Assembly: GCA_964019055.1 (NCBI GenBank)
Contig: OZ025209.1
Coordinates: forward strand, 11,950,981 to 12,014,980
Direction of reading: 5' to 3'
Length of the DNA stretch: 64,000 bases
From: Anthopleura xanthogrammica
Lineage: Eukaryota > Cnidaria > Anthozoa > Actiniaria > Actiniidae
A program made the translations under genes and the position numbers. This document shows positions 34,474 through 49,100 of this stretch, in pieces (the stretch's first letter is position 1; each line of letters opens with the position of its first letter). The notes below the pieces were generated by a model that worked only from the letters and a program-made list of their open reading frames with translations, had not been told where the DNA came from and searched no databases.

Positions 34474-37125
34474 ATGGCAATGCGTTTTCAACTTACGAGA
34501 ATCCATTTGCTGGCCATCTTATGCCTCATTATTATTGCCAGTGTAACCATCGAAGGTAAGGTAGATGTTGGTATTCGAGCAGAGGATGTCATTGTATTCT
34601 TTTCGAATATGGCGTCAATGACATCAAACGAAGAGAATGAGAATGTCCCGGATGTCGAAACCCAATGATTTCTACTAGCAACATCCAGGACTAGAATACC
34701 CCGGATTTCAAAACACAATCATTATCACACATAACATCCGGGACATTCTAGGACTGTTCGTTTGACGTCATAGACGCCATATTCGAAAAGGGTCTATTGC
34801 ATGTCATTTTTGGAGGAAAGAATGTTTTTAATTGTGTACTATTTGGTGCAGGTGGTTGCCCTGTCCCTTGTAGGTGCTATTACTCCCACAATACGACATA
34901 CATTACACACTGCAGACAAAAAGGATTGGGCGTAGTTCCTAACGGTACTTTTGAGAACATTTCATACAAAATGTGAGTAACTTTAGAAGATTCAACTCTC
35001 ACGTTATATGTACACTTTTGTTAGTCACGTTATATTACAACCATAGAATTTCCACATATGTGCACGTAAGTCTTTTAGTCAAAAGATAGATATAATTGTG
35101 ATATTTTAAGATCAATCCCCCTTCTCCTATACAAAAATCTGTTCCCTTCCGATTCAAAACTAGATTCCGTTTCGTAATTAGGGTTCAATACTAATTACTA
35201 GATGCATGTTACATGGGAAAACTTCTCCAGTGAATTCCAGTTACTCGGGACTATAATTGAGTATCATGTTTCCAGGGTAGTGATATTTTCACCACTTGAC
35301 CAAATACGATAATCTGTGTCATTGATGAAACCGGAAAGTAACATTGCCCCACTACAATATGTGTGTTTTTTCTCGCGTTTCATCTGCATATTAAAAAAAA
35401 CATGAAAATGCGAATCTTGCACAAAAAAGTGAGCATGTGAGTAGTATACGATTCAAGTAGCGGTTCTACATCATGGCCGCACCGGTGCTCCGGAGCAGGC
35501 CGGAGCAGGTCGGTGCTCTCCCCGGGCCCCTCTCCGGGCCCGTAAGGGGAGGGGGTGGTCATGATGTAGAACCGCTACTTGTATACTACTCATGTGCATA
35601 TGCTGTACTGTTCATCATTTCAACTTTTGTAGCCTTTTGCACGAGAACAAACTGACATCGCTACCTGAAGGAATATTTGATGGCAACAAGCAACTGAGGG
35701 TGCTGTAAGTTCAATTAATCGAACAAAAGTAGCTTCTTATAGTCTAGAGTTTAGCAATGTTATGCATAAATATGCCTAACATTAACTTTTTTTTCGCTCC
35801 GATATGATCGGCCTCACCCGCTATACAGCCATATGTTTCATGATTTTTTTTTTTTTTTTTTGATTCTGTTGCGATTTCATTATTTTTTTGACGGTCAAAG
35901 TTGGTAAAAATACGTGTTTTGGGCACCCTTTAGAAACATTTTGGAGCAGTGAGAGGAGAATGGTACCTAGCTCGTGTGACGTCATTCACGGGACTTTCTA
36001 ATCAAGAGTTCGAGGGTTTTTCCTAGTAGAATCGAGCGTAGTCTTACAAAAAAGTTATCTAAAATAGTGGAAATCAAAAATCGAAGGGAAGCTAGTGATC
36101 TTCTATATAGATTTCAAGTGTTTTCAATGAACGAGTCCCGTAAACGACGTCACCAACAACTAGTCCCAGGCTCCCAAGGTCGCTCGGCTTTTTACTTCGT
36201 TTTACCAACTTTGACCGTCAAAAAAAATAATGAAATCGCAACAGAATCAAAAAAAAATTATTGATTATGTCATTAATTTTAGGGTCAGAACTTTCATATT
36301 AAACACAAACTACTGGCGAACCCTTATATACACTTTAAGGATGTGGCCTGCATTTTCAAACTTGATTTTAAAATGGACAATACATAAAGTTGATACTTTA
36401 AGTCAGCTCTTGACCCTTAAGTCAGACTATTTCTTTCAAGTAAACGAATATTAATATCGTTGCATTTATATGTTTTTAAACGAATTAAAATTTGCTTTTT
36501 TTTTTTTTTACTACAAATTCTGAGCATGAGACAACGTGCTGGAATATGCCAGGAATTCCTCTTTATAGCTTTTCATTTTCAAAACTGACCTTGACGAAGC
36601 ACTAGATGAATATGGATTCTTTCTCTGCAGACATTTAGAAAGAAATCTACTGATGACACTTCCTCCTGGAATCTTTGACAACAACGAAAAACTCGAAACT
36701 TTGTGAGTGAAATGATTCTTTTCTTTCCCTTTCTCCTCCTCCTCCTCCTCCTCCTCCTCCTCCTCCTCCTCCTCCTTATCTGTCTTCAGTTTTCTTCTTC
36801 TATTTTTGAATGGATGTAAGTTCATATTTTGAATCAGTAATCCTTTATTTTGAATCAGCATTAAATTCTGGGTAATAAAATCTTTTTTAGAAAGTTTTTA
36901 GTTATTTTTTGTAATATTGCGAAAGTGACATTTAAATATATTCCGCAAACAATTCTTACAATGGCCTTTTTTGTTCTTCTTGTAGAAACCAAAACTATCT
37001 TTGAAAACTAGAAAGGAATAAGATGCATAAATCGATTTTCAATGCTAATTGTACACTAGGAGGGCCACGAGTTGATCAGTTAATTCTACTGTCAAGTGTT
37101 ACCCTCATGAAATAAAGTTGATTAC

Positions 37126-37156
<31 letters not shown>

Positions 37157-40100
37157 ATTATTATTATTATTATTATTATTATACACATATTTTATTCTAG
37201 AAATTTGAGGCATAATTTACTGAAGACATTGCCTGCAGGAATCTTTGACAACAACAAAAATCTCCAAGATCTGTGAGAATTTTGTATCTTTTATTTTGTT
37301 TTTCTTCTTTCTTTTTTATAAAAATCTTCAGTCTTCTGTCCTATCCGAATCCTAATTGAAATTTTGATACTTTTGAGGGGGCGGGGTATTGCTTGAAGAA
37401 ATTTTTTCAAAACTTTCGACTTGTAGTGCTAATTAAAAATATATAGATTTAGAAAATATCAAACAAACTAGTCAAAAACAAGACACATTTACTGCTCCCG
37501 CCTTCCTCTCACTTTACGCGTGCGTTCTTCCTCCGCCATTGAATCTGGTACTGAACATTCTTTCATATTTATTATAAGGATATTATTGATATTTTTTCAT
37601 TTCGTAATCCAGAGGCCTGGGCAACAATACCATCACGTCGCTACGCGCTGGAATCTTTGATAACAACCCAGAGCTCAGAAAATTGTAAGTGGAATAACGA
37701 AAAGCACTGAGTTTGTTAAAAAGAAAAACAATAAACGCAGAACAAAATTTAAAACCTATTGAGTGTCTACTCACTTCGTCTTCTTTTTTTCATCATTGAT
37801 TATCATCATCTTTTTTTCCCCAGGAGTTTGGCTCTTAATCAACTGACAAGCTTACCTTTTGGAATATTTAAAAACAACAGACGACTCGTGGAAATGTATA
37901 GTATACAAACTAACTATAGTGAAGTTTTCAGTATTGTTCATTTATTTTTGGCCTATGTAGCTCCAAACAAGATGCACGGTTTAGAAAATTGGCGCATTTT
38001 AAAGGGGCACTTGGACGAAAATCGATGAAAATTTAAAATGACTTTAAACTTGGTTAAGGTGACTGACTACTTTAGCAAGGAATAATTACAAAATGTTCTT
38101 AGAAAGATATTTTACACAGAATTTAACGCTGATTTCAAAAATGAAAAGAAAAATGGGGTGTCCCGAGCTCGTTTTCGAGATAATGAATTTTGAATATGAC
38201 CATCTTGACTAGTTTTCGAAAGAAAAATGGCGGAAATCAAGCTTTGCACACAAAAATTCATAACTCAAAAATTAAAGAAGCTCTGAAAGCAATGTTCTCA
38301 GGACATCTACTTCAAACATTATTTTTGAAGACTAACTAAAAATATTTGAAGAAAGTTTTAAAATAAGCTAAAAATTCAGCTTCTTGTTAGTTCAATCAAC
38401 CGAAAATCATACTCAAACGACAACAACAAAATCACATAAAACGCTTTTTTTATAAGTTCTAATAATTACATTTTTCTCAAACTTTCTCAAAAGATTGATT
38501 TTTACCTATTGTTTTAGGAAATTCAAAGAAAAGTATAGAGTCCCGAGCAAAATTCGGGGTTTTTGCCCCGTTGAAGTTCAAAACGTGTATGGTCCCTCAA
38601 TAAAATTTTGAAGGTTGTTATGCGGTTATAAGCGTTTTTTGTGCGCGCGCACATCGTGGACTCAAATTGAACGGTTCAAAAGTAGTCAGTCACCTTAAAC
38701 CTATCTATATGGCTCTAATAGTATCCAAGCAACATATTTTCTTCACAGTTAAAAGTGGTGGGTAAATGTTCATTTTTTCAGCATCTAAATTGTGAGTAAA
38801 TGACGTCATTTACTCAACCCTATTGTTCTTTTAGTTTTTTAAACCAAAAAATTCTCAACTGCAAGTGGCTCCCAGGCTAAGATTTTTGCAAATCTGGTTT
38901 TCCTGATCATAATTGAGAAATATTATTCTCAAATATTTGAATTATTTGGACTTTCGAAAATGGGGGCGTTTTCATCCAAGTGCCCCTTTAAAACCATATT
39001 CGTCCGATGTAGACGGTTCCTCCTCCTTATCTGTCTTCTTCTTCTTCTATTTTTGAATGGATGTAAGTTCGTATTTTGAATCAGTATTCCTTTATTTTGA
39101 ATCAGCATTAAATTCTGTGCAATAAAATCTTTTTTAGAAAGTTTTTAGTTATATTTTGTAATATTGCAAAAGTGACATTTAAATATATTCCGGCTCTCGC
39201 AAACAATTCTTACAATGGCCTTTTTTGTTCTTGTTGTAGAAACCAAAACTATCTTTGAAAACTAGAAAGGAATAAGATGCATAAATCGATTTTCAATGCT
39301 AATTGTACACTAGGAGGGCCACGAGTTGATCAGTTAATTCTACTGTCAAGTGTTACCCACATGAAATAAAGTTGATTATTTATTGTTATATACGTATTTT
39401 ATTCTAGAAATTTGAGGCATAATTTACTGAAGACATTGCCTGCAGGAATCTTTGACAACAACAAAAATCTCCAAGATCTGTGAGAATTTTGTATCTTTTA
39501 TTTTGTTTTTCTTCTTTCTTTTTTATAAAAATCTTCAGTCTTCTGTCCTATCCGAATCCTAATTGAAATTTTGATACTTTTGAGGGGGCGGGGTATTGCT
39601 TGAAGAAATTTTTTCAAAACTTTCGACTTGTAGTGCTAATTAAAAATATATAGATTTAGAAAATATCAAACAAACTAGTCAAAAACAAGACACATTTACT
39701 GCTCCCGCCTTCCTCTCACTTTACGCGTGCGTTCTTCCTCCGCCATTGAATCTGGTACTGAACATTCTTTCATATTTATTATAAGGATATTATTGATATT
39801 TTTTCATTTCGTAATCCAGAGGCCTGGGCAACAATACCATCACGTCGCTACGCGCTGGAATCTTTGATAACAACCCAGAGCTCAGAAAATTGTAAGTGGA
39901 ATAACGAAAAGCACTGAGTTTGTTAAAAAGAAAAACAATAAACGCAGAACAAAATTTAAAACCTATTGAGTGTCTACTCACTTCGTCTTCTTTTTTTCAT
40001 CATTGATTATCATCATCTTTTTTTCCCCAGGAGTTTGGCTCTTAATCAACTGACAAGCTTACCTTTTGGAATATTTAAAAACAACAGACGACTCGTGGAA

Positions 40101-43100
40101 ATGTATAGTATACAAACTAACTATAGTGAAGTTTTCAGTATTGTTCATTTATTTTTGGCCTATGTAGCTCCAAACAAGATGCACGGTTTAGAAAATTGGC
40201 GCATTTTAAAACCATATTCGTCCGATGTAGACGGTTCTGTGATATTTCATTTTACAATTAATCACTTTATCATTAGGTGACTAAAAACCGTCAATTGCTA
40301 CCATTTTATTTGATATCCGTCAGTGGAACTCTATTTCTCGTTGATCGATTGTGATCTTGAGTTGATCGCTGCCTAAAGTATCGCCTGCAATCTAAATGTT
40401 GTTGAGATATCGCAGTGTTAAATTTGCAAGATGGAGTTACTACTTCTCTGGGGTCTACTGACACGTTCCAAACTAATAACTTAAATTTACCATCATTGAT
40501 AATTTATCTTGAATAATACGTTTTATATTTGTTATCTTCTGTTATCGTGGATTAGACATCTCCTATATAACAGAATTTCAAAGCTGCATCGGAACACATT
40601 TGAACATGTGACCAAACTACGAATGTTGTAAGTAATAATGATGATCATTGTTATACGACACGCAAGTGCTAAATGGCACACGTAAATGCACAGGCAGCCC
40701 AAGCTCTTTTTCTGTAGTGTTGTGATGAATATTTACGGTAATATTTTGTAATATCTAAAATTGGTACTTTTATGAATAACAATGACTTACCTTGATAGCT
40801 TGTTAAATGTTTTGATGTCTGGTCAATTTTGAAGCCATTTGAGAGCACCAAACTCTACTCGGAGCTCAATAATTCCAAGAAAAATTAAGCTACGGCCATA
40901 ATTTCACGACAGAATCAAAGTACACATACCAATGCTTCTCTCCAGTACGCATTCTTTCTAAAACGTGAATGCTAGAAGATATTTTCTTCCATAATAAATT
41001 CACTTCTGACGCTGTAGTTTGGCTTGTGATGGTCGCCATAATGGGTTCTACGCTCGAGTTTTTATTTCGTGCGCTTTAAGAACAATAGGTGCATCAAAGA
41101 TTGTACGAAATTTGAACATCTTTAGAATTTGAACAAAAGATAATTGTACTTCATTGTTGTGATTAACAACGAGTCGGGCCATGCACAACACTTACGTATC
41201 TTGAAATTATGGCTTCACTAAAACTATTGTTTAACAACAATGAAATACGAGTATCTTTTGTTCAAATTGTAAAGACCAGACATCAAAACATTTAACAAGC
41301 TATCAAGGTAATTCATTTTTATTCATAAAAGTACCAATTTTAGGTATTACAAAATATTACCGTAAATATTCATCACAATGCTACAGAAAAAGAGCTTGGG
41401 CTGCCTGTGGTAAATGTCATACTTTTTGTAACATATATATGAGCGTATTCCAAGCAAAAGCACATGCGAGACCTATTGGAATTTAAACCAAATTTCAGCT
41501 TAAAACCGATCTTCTTTTTTTTTCTCAACTGCTTTTAATTTAGGTTCCTCCAAGGTAACATGCTCAAGTATCTCCCAAAAGGATTGCTTCGTAATAACAC
41601 ACAGCTTGGGGCCTTGTAAGTTTTGTAATCATGAGGGACCGCATACGAGTATTTTTGGACTGCAGGATTTCGAAAGAAAGTGGTGAAAGAAGATCAATCC
41701 AACCCTACGTATATGTCGACAAGCTAGTTTATATAAAGCTCCTTGCTAATTAATTATGCAGTGAGAATATATAATTTTATTACTGGCCTATAATAAGCCC
41801 TTGCCCTTGGTAGACAATAGATGCATTACTGATAATAAAAGACTGAAAAAGGTATTGCAGTAAAGCTCTTGTCTGTAAAATCAGGAAGCATTCAAACCAG
41901 CAACGATTCCCATGAATTCCAATGAACACAAACTTTGAAAAAAAAATAAAAATTTAAAACAAAACAAAACAAAACAAAACAAAACAAGAAACATCTTTTC
42001 TGGACACAGTGGGATTCGAACCCAAGTCCACCAACAGAAATTCAAAAATTCTCTGTTCCCGAGACATCCACAGAGCCGGTCTCATGGACTTTGGACCTGA
42101 TTGCAATAGACCTTTCTCGAATGAGCTTTTATTCACGATAGACGCCATGATGGTTTTGGCATTGTAATGCAGATTAATCACGTGGTTGCTGAGGGGCAAA
42201 CAACTTCAAATCAGCAGATTTCAACTGCTTTATTGATATTATTTTATTGTTTTCCTGTAAATATATGTTAACATTTTTCTGATAAATCAAATACTCGAAT
42301 TTGGACTGCTTTGGGCACTAGTTAAGAAAATAAACGGCTTTTAAAATAGACCCTTTTCGAATATGGCGTTTATGACGTCAAACGAAGAGAATAAGAATGT
42401 CCCGGATGTCAAAATCCAATGATTCCACTAGCAGCATCTGGGACTAGAATGTCCCGGATTTCAAAACACAATCATTATCACTCATAACATCCGGGACATT
42501 CTCGGACTCCTCGTTTGACGTCATAGACGCCATATTCGAAAAGGGTCTAATTTACTTTACTCGATTTTCCAAGTCAGAGACAAATAAATGTAACAGAGCC
42601 AAAACTACATGCAGATTTTTTGGATAGTTTTAATTCGAAGCAATATTTGGCATAAAAATAAAATCTCTAGGATAAGCCGATCTTTTAAAGAATGCTCTCT
42701 CCTCCTAATGTTTGCCCCCCTGGACGCATGGCTAATTTGCATTATAATATAAAAACCAACATGGCCTCTATCGTGAATATAACCTATTTTACTTAATCTT
42801 GACGAAGAGTCCGCCATGTTCTAAAACTGAACATTTACTTCTGGTAAGGGTCTTTCTATTGTTTTATTCAACCAATCACATTGCGCAAAAAAAAAGCAGT
42901 TGCAACCAGAGCCTCTCGTTTCTCGGTGCTGACCAAGAGGAACGTGGGCTCTGGGGACGAGATTGCAGATCAGGACTCATAATTAACAAAATGACAAACT
43001 CACTTATTGATTTTCTTAAATGACACCACTAACGCAGATCTCTTGAGGATAATCGCTTAGTTGACGTGCCAAACGATCTACTACAAGGATTAACCCACTT

Positions 43101-46100
43101 CCATACTCTGTAAGTGTGTTATCGTCAGAAATCCGTTTTCTTCCAGTTAAAGCTATAGCCAACCCCTTGAGTAGTATTCCTTTATACAAATAAAGTACTT
43201 GAGAATTACGATATATACAACTTCCTTAAATTTATTTATTCTGTTTTAGTGCTCTAAGTAGAAACAAGTTACAGCAGCTGCCTGATGGAATGTTTCAGGA
43301 TAACAAAAAACTTGTAACTCTGTAAGCAAATGACATGACGTTAATAACTAGTCCAAAAACTTATTTAATACATTGAACATATCAAAATTTTTTTTCAGGA
43401 CTCTAGCGATGAATAATTTTTCTTCGGTTAACCTCAAGAACTTGCCAAAACTCCTTTATCTGTATGTCCATGCACTATTGACACTTGATTTGAACTAACG
43501 TGACTGGGATCCATGTTCATTAACATGTTCTGTGACATGGACTAACCACTGAACCCCCTATCCATCATTATGATCATGCACGTGGTCTGTGACGTAGACT
43601 AACCACTGAATTCCCTATCCATCATCATGATCATGCACGTGGTCTGTGACGTAAACTAACTATTGAATTCCCTATCTATCATCATGATCATGCACGTGGT
43701 CTGTGACGTAGATTAACCACTGAACCCCCTATCCATCATCAAGATCATGCACGTGGTCTGTGACGTAGATTAACCACTGAACCCCCTATCCATTATTATA
43801 ATCATGCACGTGGTCTGTGACGTAGATTAACCACTGAATTCCCTATCCATCATCATGATCATGCACGTGGTCTGTGACGTAGACTAACCACTGAACCCCC
43901 TATCCATCATTATGATCATGCACGTGGTCTGTGACGTAGACTAACCACTGAACCCCCTATCCATCATTATGATCATGCACGTGGTCTGTGACGTTGACTA
44001 ACCACTGAACCCCCTATCCATCATTATGATCATGCACGTGGTCTGTGACGTAGATTAACTACTGAATTCCCTATCCATTATTATGATCATGCACGTGGTC
44101 TGTGACGTAGACTAACCACTGAATTCCCTATCCATCATTATGATCATGCACGTGGTCTTTGACGTAGACTAACCACTGAATTCCCTATCCATTATTATGA
44201 TCATGCACGTGGTCTGTGACGTAGACTAACCACTGAATTCCCTATCCATCATGATGATCATGCACGTGGTCTGTGACGTAGACTAACCACTGAATTCCCT
44301 ATCCATCATTATGATCATGCACGTGGTCTGTGACGTAGACTAACCACTGAATTCCCTATCCAACGTAATGATCATGCACGTGGTCTGTGACGTAGACTAA
44401 CCACTGAATTCCCTATCCATCATCATGATCATGCACGTGGTCTGTGACGTAGACTAATCACTGAACCCTCTATCCATCATCATGATCATGCACGTGGTCT
44501 GTGACGTAGACTAGTCACTGAATTCCCTATCCATCATCATGATCATGCACGTGGTCTGTGACGTAGACTAATCACTGAACCCCTTATTCATCATCATGAT
44601 CATGCACGTGGTCTACGACGTAGACTAATCACTGAACCCCCCATTATTCATTCATTTTCTTAATTTACCAGAGTAATACACCAGAACAGCATAACATCGC
44701 AATCATTTAGTGGTGAGATTATAAAGAATTCAAAAAATCTTTTCTTCTTGTAAGTATTTTATATAGTGGTCCATAAAATTTATCCTTTATACAGTTAATG
44801 TATGACGCAATGGTACTTCAAATATTAACAATAAATACAGCTATTTCAAAAAAGGTTGGTGAAGGTTTTGTTGCATGTTTCACACCAAGCTTGTAATGTA
44901 CATATTCATATGTAAATAATGTTAGCACAGAAGAAAATATGCTAGAAATACCTGCAGACACAGTTTGGATAAATGCCATATTGTTGTGACCTTTCGCCGC
45001 TTAAATTCACATCACCCATACTACATTTCGGGCTTGGTGTGCAACAAGCAACAAAACCTTCGCCAACCTTTTATTGGTCCATTGACGACATCAGTAATTT
45101 CCGGTGGTAAAGATCATAGTTTTAAAAAGGAGCGGAATCATTCATTTTATATTAAACAAATAGAAAACGTTTACATAGCCTGATATAAACACGAGGGAAG
45201 TTTGGGAGAAGTCGAGAGCTGTTGTGTAAAACCGAGCCGCAGGCGAGGTTTACACAGAGCTCGAGACTTCTCCCAAACTTTCCCGAGTGTATAAATAGTG
45301 TCTACAGGAATGCTCATCTCTTCATGACATGACATTTTGATATTAAAGTCTATTTTGTGAAATAGTAAACTTGATTATCTTCTTTCTGACATCTCTTTCA
45401 GAGTGGCATCGTACAACAACATCGAATACATTTCAGATGATTCTTTTCTAAAGTGTCCAAATTTAGTCTATTGGTAAGTTACTGAATATAAGTATAAGCA
45501 GCCACGCTTTCACTAGTTATTCCAGCTGAACTTTGCAGCCATATGGTCCCTGGGCGAGTGGGCGTAAAAAAGTCCTTGTGGAAATGAAATAAATTTCAGC
45601 TCCGACTGACTGTCCATTTGTTTTGCAAACCCGCAGTACTTGTTCAGGACTAATCTATCGTAGTCAGGAGCCTAGCGAGGATCCAGGAATTTGGTGGGAG
45701 GGGGGCACTCTAGCCTCCTTCGCAGACTTTCTTAGGGTCGTCACGTCGTCACATAACGTTTCTCAATTAATTACCAAAAAAACCTAGGGGGCACATGCCC
45801 CCGAGCCTTCTCCCTACGCTAGTGAGTGTAGTTCCACAAACTTAATGCTCGACTACTAAATAATATTTTTTGAATCTTAATTGCGAAGGAGCGCTTCCTC
45901 TTACTCCCGATTTCAAAAGAGTGCCAAACTCTTGGGATTTCATTTATTCATATGAGCGTTCTACGACGTTCGACCGACATCACTCGAGGGCTAAACAGCG
46001 ATATCAAATCATATCCCTGTAGCATGTACTGTAACTGGGAAGTATAATTGCTTGGTAAGCTTATTTTTCTGGACTACTACATGTTAGTAGCCGATGTCTC

Positions 46101-49100
46101 CTTTTGTGCAGTTCCTCTAGCTTCTTAGCACTCTTCATGAACTTTTCGTATTTTGAATACAAATGCATTCAGCCAACAAAAAGAGCCCTGTATGTTTCTT
46201 AAATAGTATCCCTGTTATTTACTTCAATGACATAGTGAAGTCCTCAGATAACTTGTTCACAAATTTTTTGTTACAATAGCTTCACAAACTCCGTGCCTGA
46301 TTATCAAGCCGTCGAGCGATGTCGGTCAAACTTCGTAGTCGACGATAAAAAATCCCGAGAGTTCGCGCTCTTTTGGAGATTGCTGATTTCTTACTGTAGT
46401 CAACTCTATTATTTCTAAATTATTTTTATCTTTTTTGTCCTACAAAAAGTATATTGAACAACAACAGACTGAGGCGAGTTACAAATCGAACCTTTTATGG
46501 GGCTTTTCGAATACATGTACTGTAAGTTAGTTGTATTAATGTTGAGTTGTGGACATCCTTATTAACTCTTTTTAATATAAAATATATTCAACAGATTTCT
46601 TTCAGATAACCCAATAGAGTATATTGCTGAAAAAGCTTTCTTCTTCATATCAAATTTGCTAAGTTTGTAAGTAAATTCATGAAGAAATCTTACATTACTC
46701 TTGTCGGAGTATTACTGGACCCCTTGCACTAATGGACTATTTCGACGATGCGGCGGCCATCTTGAATCTAAATTAATGAAAATAACTTTTTACGAGATGC
46801 CGGGGGTATACGTAGGATCTGATGAAGTAACAAAAACAACCTGTGTTTCTCTGGCCCTATCATGCTGGTAGTATCAGTCATTATTTTCACATCTTGAATC
46901 GTAATGCATTATGGGGCGTCCATGGGGCAAAAGAAAACAAAAAATGTCGGATAAAATAGAATGTTTCGTTTATTTGCCTTTCTTTCATGCCCATCTTCTT
47001 AATTTATCTCTTGTCAAGTTGTCTAGGCGTGGAACGTTAATTTAAATCGATGCCATAAGTGTGACAAAGATTTGTATATTTGCCCCCTACCAAAATGGCC
47101 GCCGCTTCGTCGAAGTAGTCCATTCCCAATCTGGTGGTCAAAACAAAAGAATTCTCTTCTTTTGAAGATCTCATTTGATGTTTATATTTTTCATTGTTTT
47201 GACCCCCAGGTTGAGATTTAGTAAAATGGGTGTAGGTGTCCGTAAGAGCTGCTGCCTACATTATATTGTTTTCCAAAGTCGCGGAATTTGTACGGTTATT
47301 GAATCAACAGATATTTGCTGCAAACCAAGATCAAGAGCATCAATATGCATTGGTTCAACCCATCTATCTACAGAATTGAGACAGCCGTACAAATGTAAGA
47401 AACACTTCACGTTGAATCACTCAATTAAGCGCAATATTAAGTCTACAAAATTCGCAGTACAGATGATAGTAAATATTCTGAGTGTGTTTGTGTGTGTATA
47501 TATACGGCGAATGTACAATGGCGATGGGTAATTGGCGATTGGTGATTGTATGACCGAAAAGAACTGTGAGGTAATAAGAATTTCTTGATATTCATTTCTT
47601 AAATACCTCAACAATGTCAAAATTGTCATACATATAACAAATAAGACTGTAAGCTGTTCATCAATATCTCAAGTTGTTCACTGAGTATGTTTTTTTTCTC
47701 CAAGATATCCAACCGAAAAGGCCAACACATTCCGATTTAGCCAACGTGCTAGTTTAGAGCAATCTTTTAGCACAGCTGGGTTTAAATGCAGACACGATCA
47801 AAAGTACTCGTATTGTACACCGTGCTTATTTGGAAGCTACATTGATTTTAATAGGCTCACCCATGAATTAGAGTGCGTCGTTTGCCCAGCAGGTAAGTGG
47901 TTTTTTGTCGATCCCTATCCTATCCCGTCGCCGTTCCTTCTTAATAATCTGTACTGTACTATAAGTAAACCGACTGCTCCAATATTTTAATCCAATGTGT
48001 TAAAGGTGGTTTCTATGAGGATTCACTTGCTTTCTACGGTGAACGAGCGTACGGTAATGGATGTAAGATGTGTGACAACGGCACGTTTGTCCACTTGAAA
48101 AACACACCAGGGAGAAGAAAGGAAGACTGCAAACCTTGTCCTGAAGGTACAATTAGTATATACTTTAATTGGCCTACCAATTTTTACTTAATAATACAAT
48201 GTCACCGCTGCCAATGAAAATTTCCCAAACCAATTCAGAATTGAGTACAAACAAATTCAATCCCAAACAAATTCAAATTGATTTATGATTGCCCATTTTC
48301 CCTTCACTATTAAATCAATCATTTAACACACTCTGACTTGCGAGGCTCTAGTTCAGTCAAAACACCGTTAACTCGAGTTTTACGTTGTTATTGGTGAAAG
48401 CGACGCTCACTGTTCTCATTTTAAGCTTCAAAATTGAATCTTGTTCTCAAACATAATTTTTAAAGTTATTTTAGTATATTTTCCAAAGCTCGCTGCAAAA
48501 GAAGAAGGCAAAAAGCCATCTGCTGATAGATATGACGCTCAAAAGCATTGATTGCATTTGGCTTGCGCGCATCCTTTCTAGTAATGAGTTTCATTGCCTA
48601 CTGCTCGGTATTTCAGCAAAATCCTTCGACCTATAAAATCGGCCAAACTTCTTTCTTGTTTTCAAGGGAAGTTTTTCTAATTAGCAATTCATTTATTCTA
48701 GGTACACAGAATAAAATATTTGCAGGCTTTAGAGCTTGTCCATGTCAAGATGGGTTTTATCGACTCAATCGGTTCGAGAAGTGCTACTCTTGTCCTGACT
48801 ATGGTGTCACATGTTTCAATGAGTCCATGACTCTGAAGTCTGGGTACTACTGGCAGTGGATTTTCCATTCAGAAAAAGAAAACTACATCAAATTCACCAA
48901 CAACCTGCAAATCTTTGATGACAGTTATAACAGAGACCTTGTGACGTTCAATGGATCCTTCCCCAAACATTACCAGTGTCCAAGAGCAGAGTCATGTCTG
49001 GGTGGCCTGGATGCTAACTGTGCTGAGGGTTACACGGGACCCCTGTGTGCTGTATGTGACAAAAGACACTACAACCTCGTTGCCACCTGCTTTAAGTGTC

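Noticed and set aside
42003..42075. tRNA gene on the minus strand
   Set aside because: The T-arm/box B is good, but no paired acceptor stem or proper D-arm can be formed, and a (GTTTT)n tail follows, so a SINE is more likely.
43500..44640. CRISPR-like regular repeat array
   Set aside because: The 57-base units are contiguous with no unique spacers, and the DNA is eukaryotic; it is a minisatellite.
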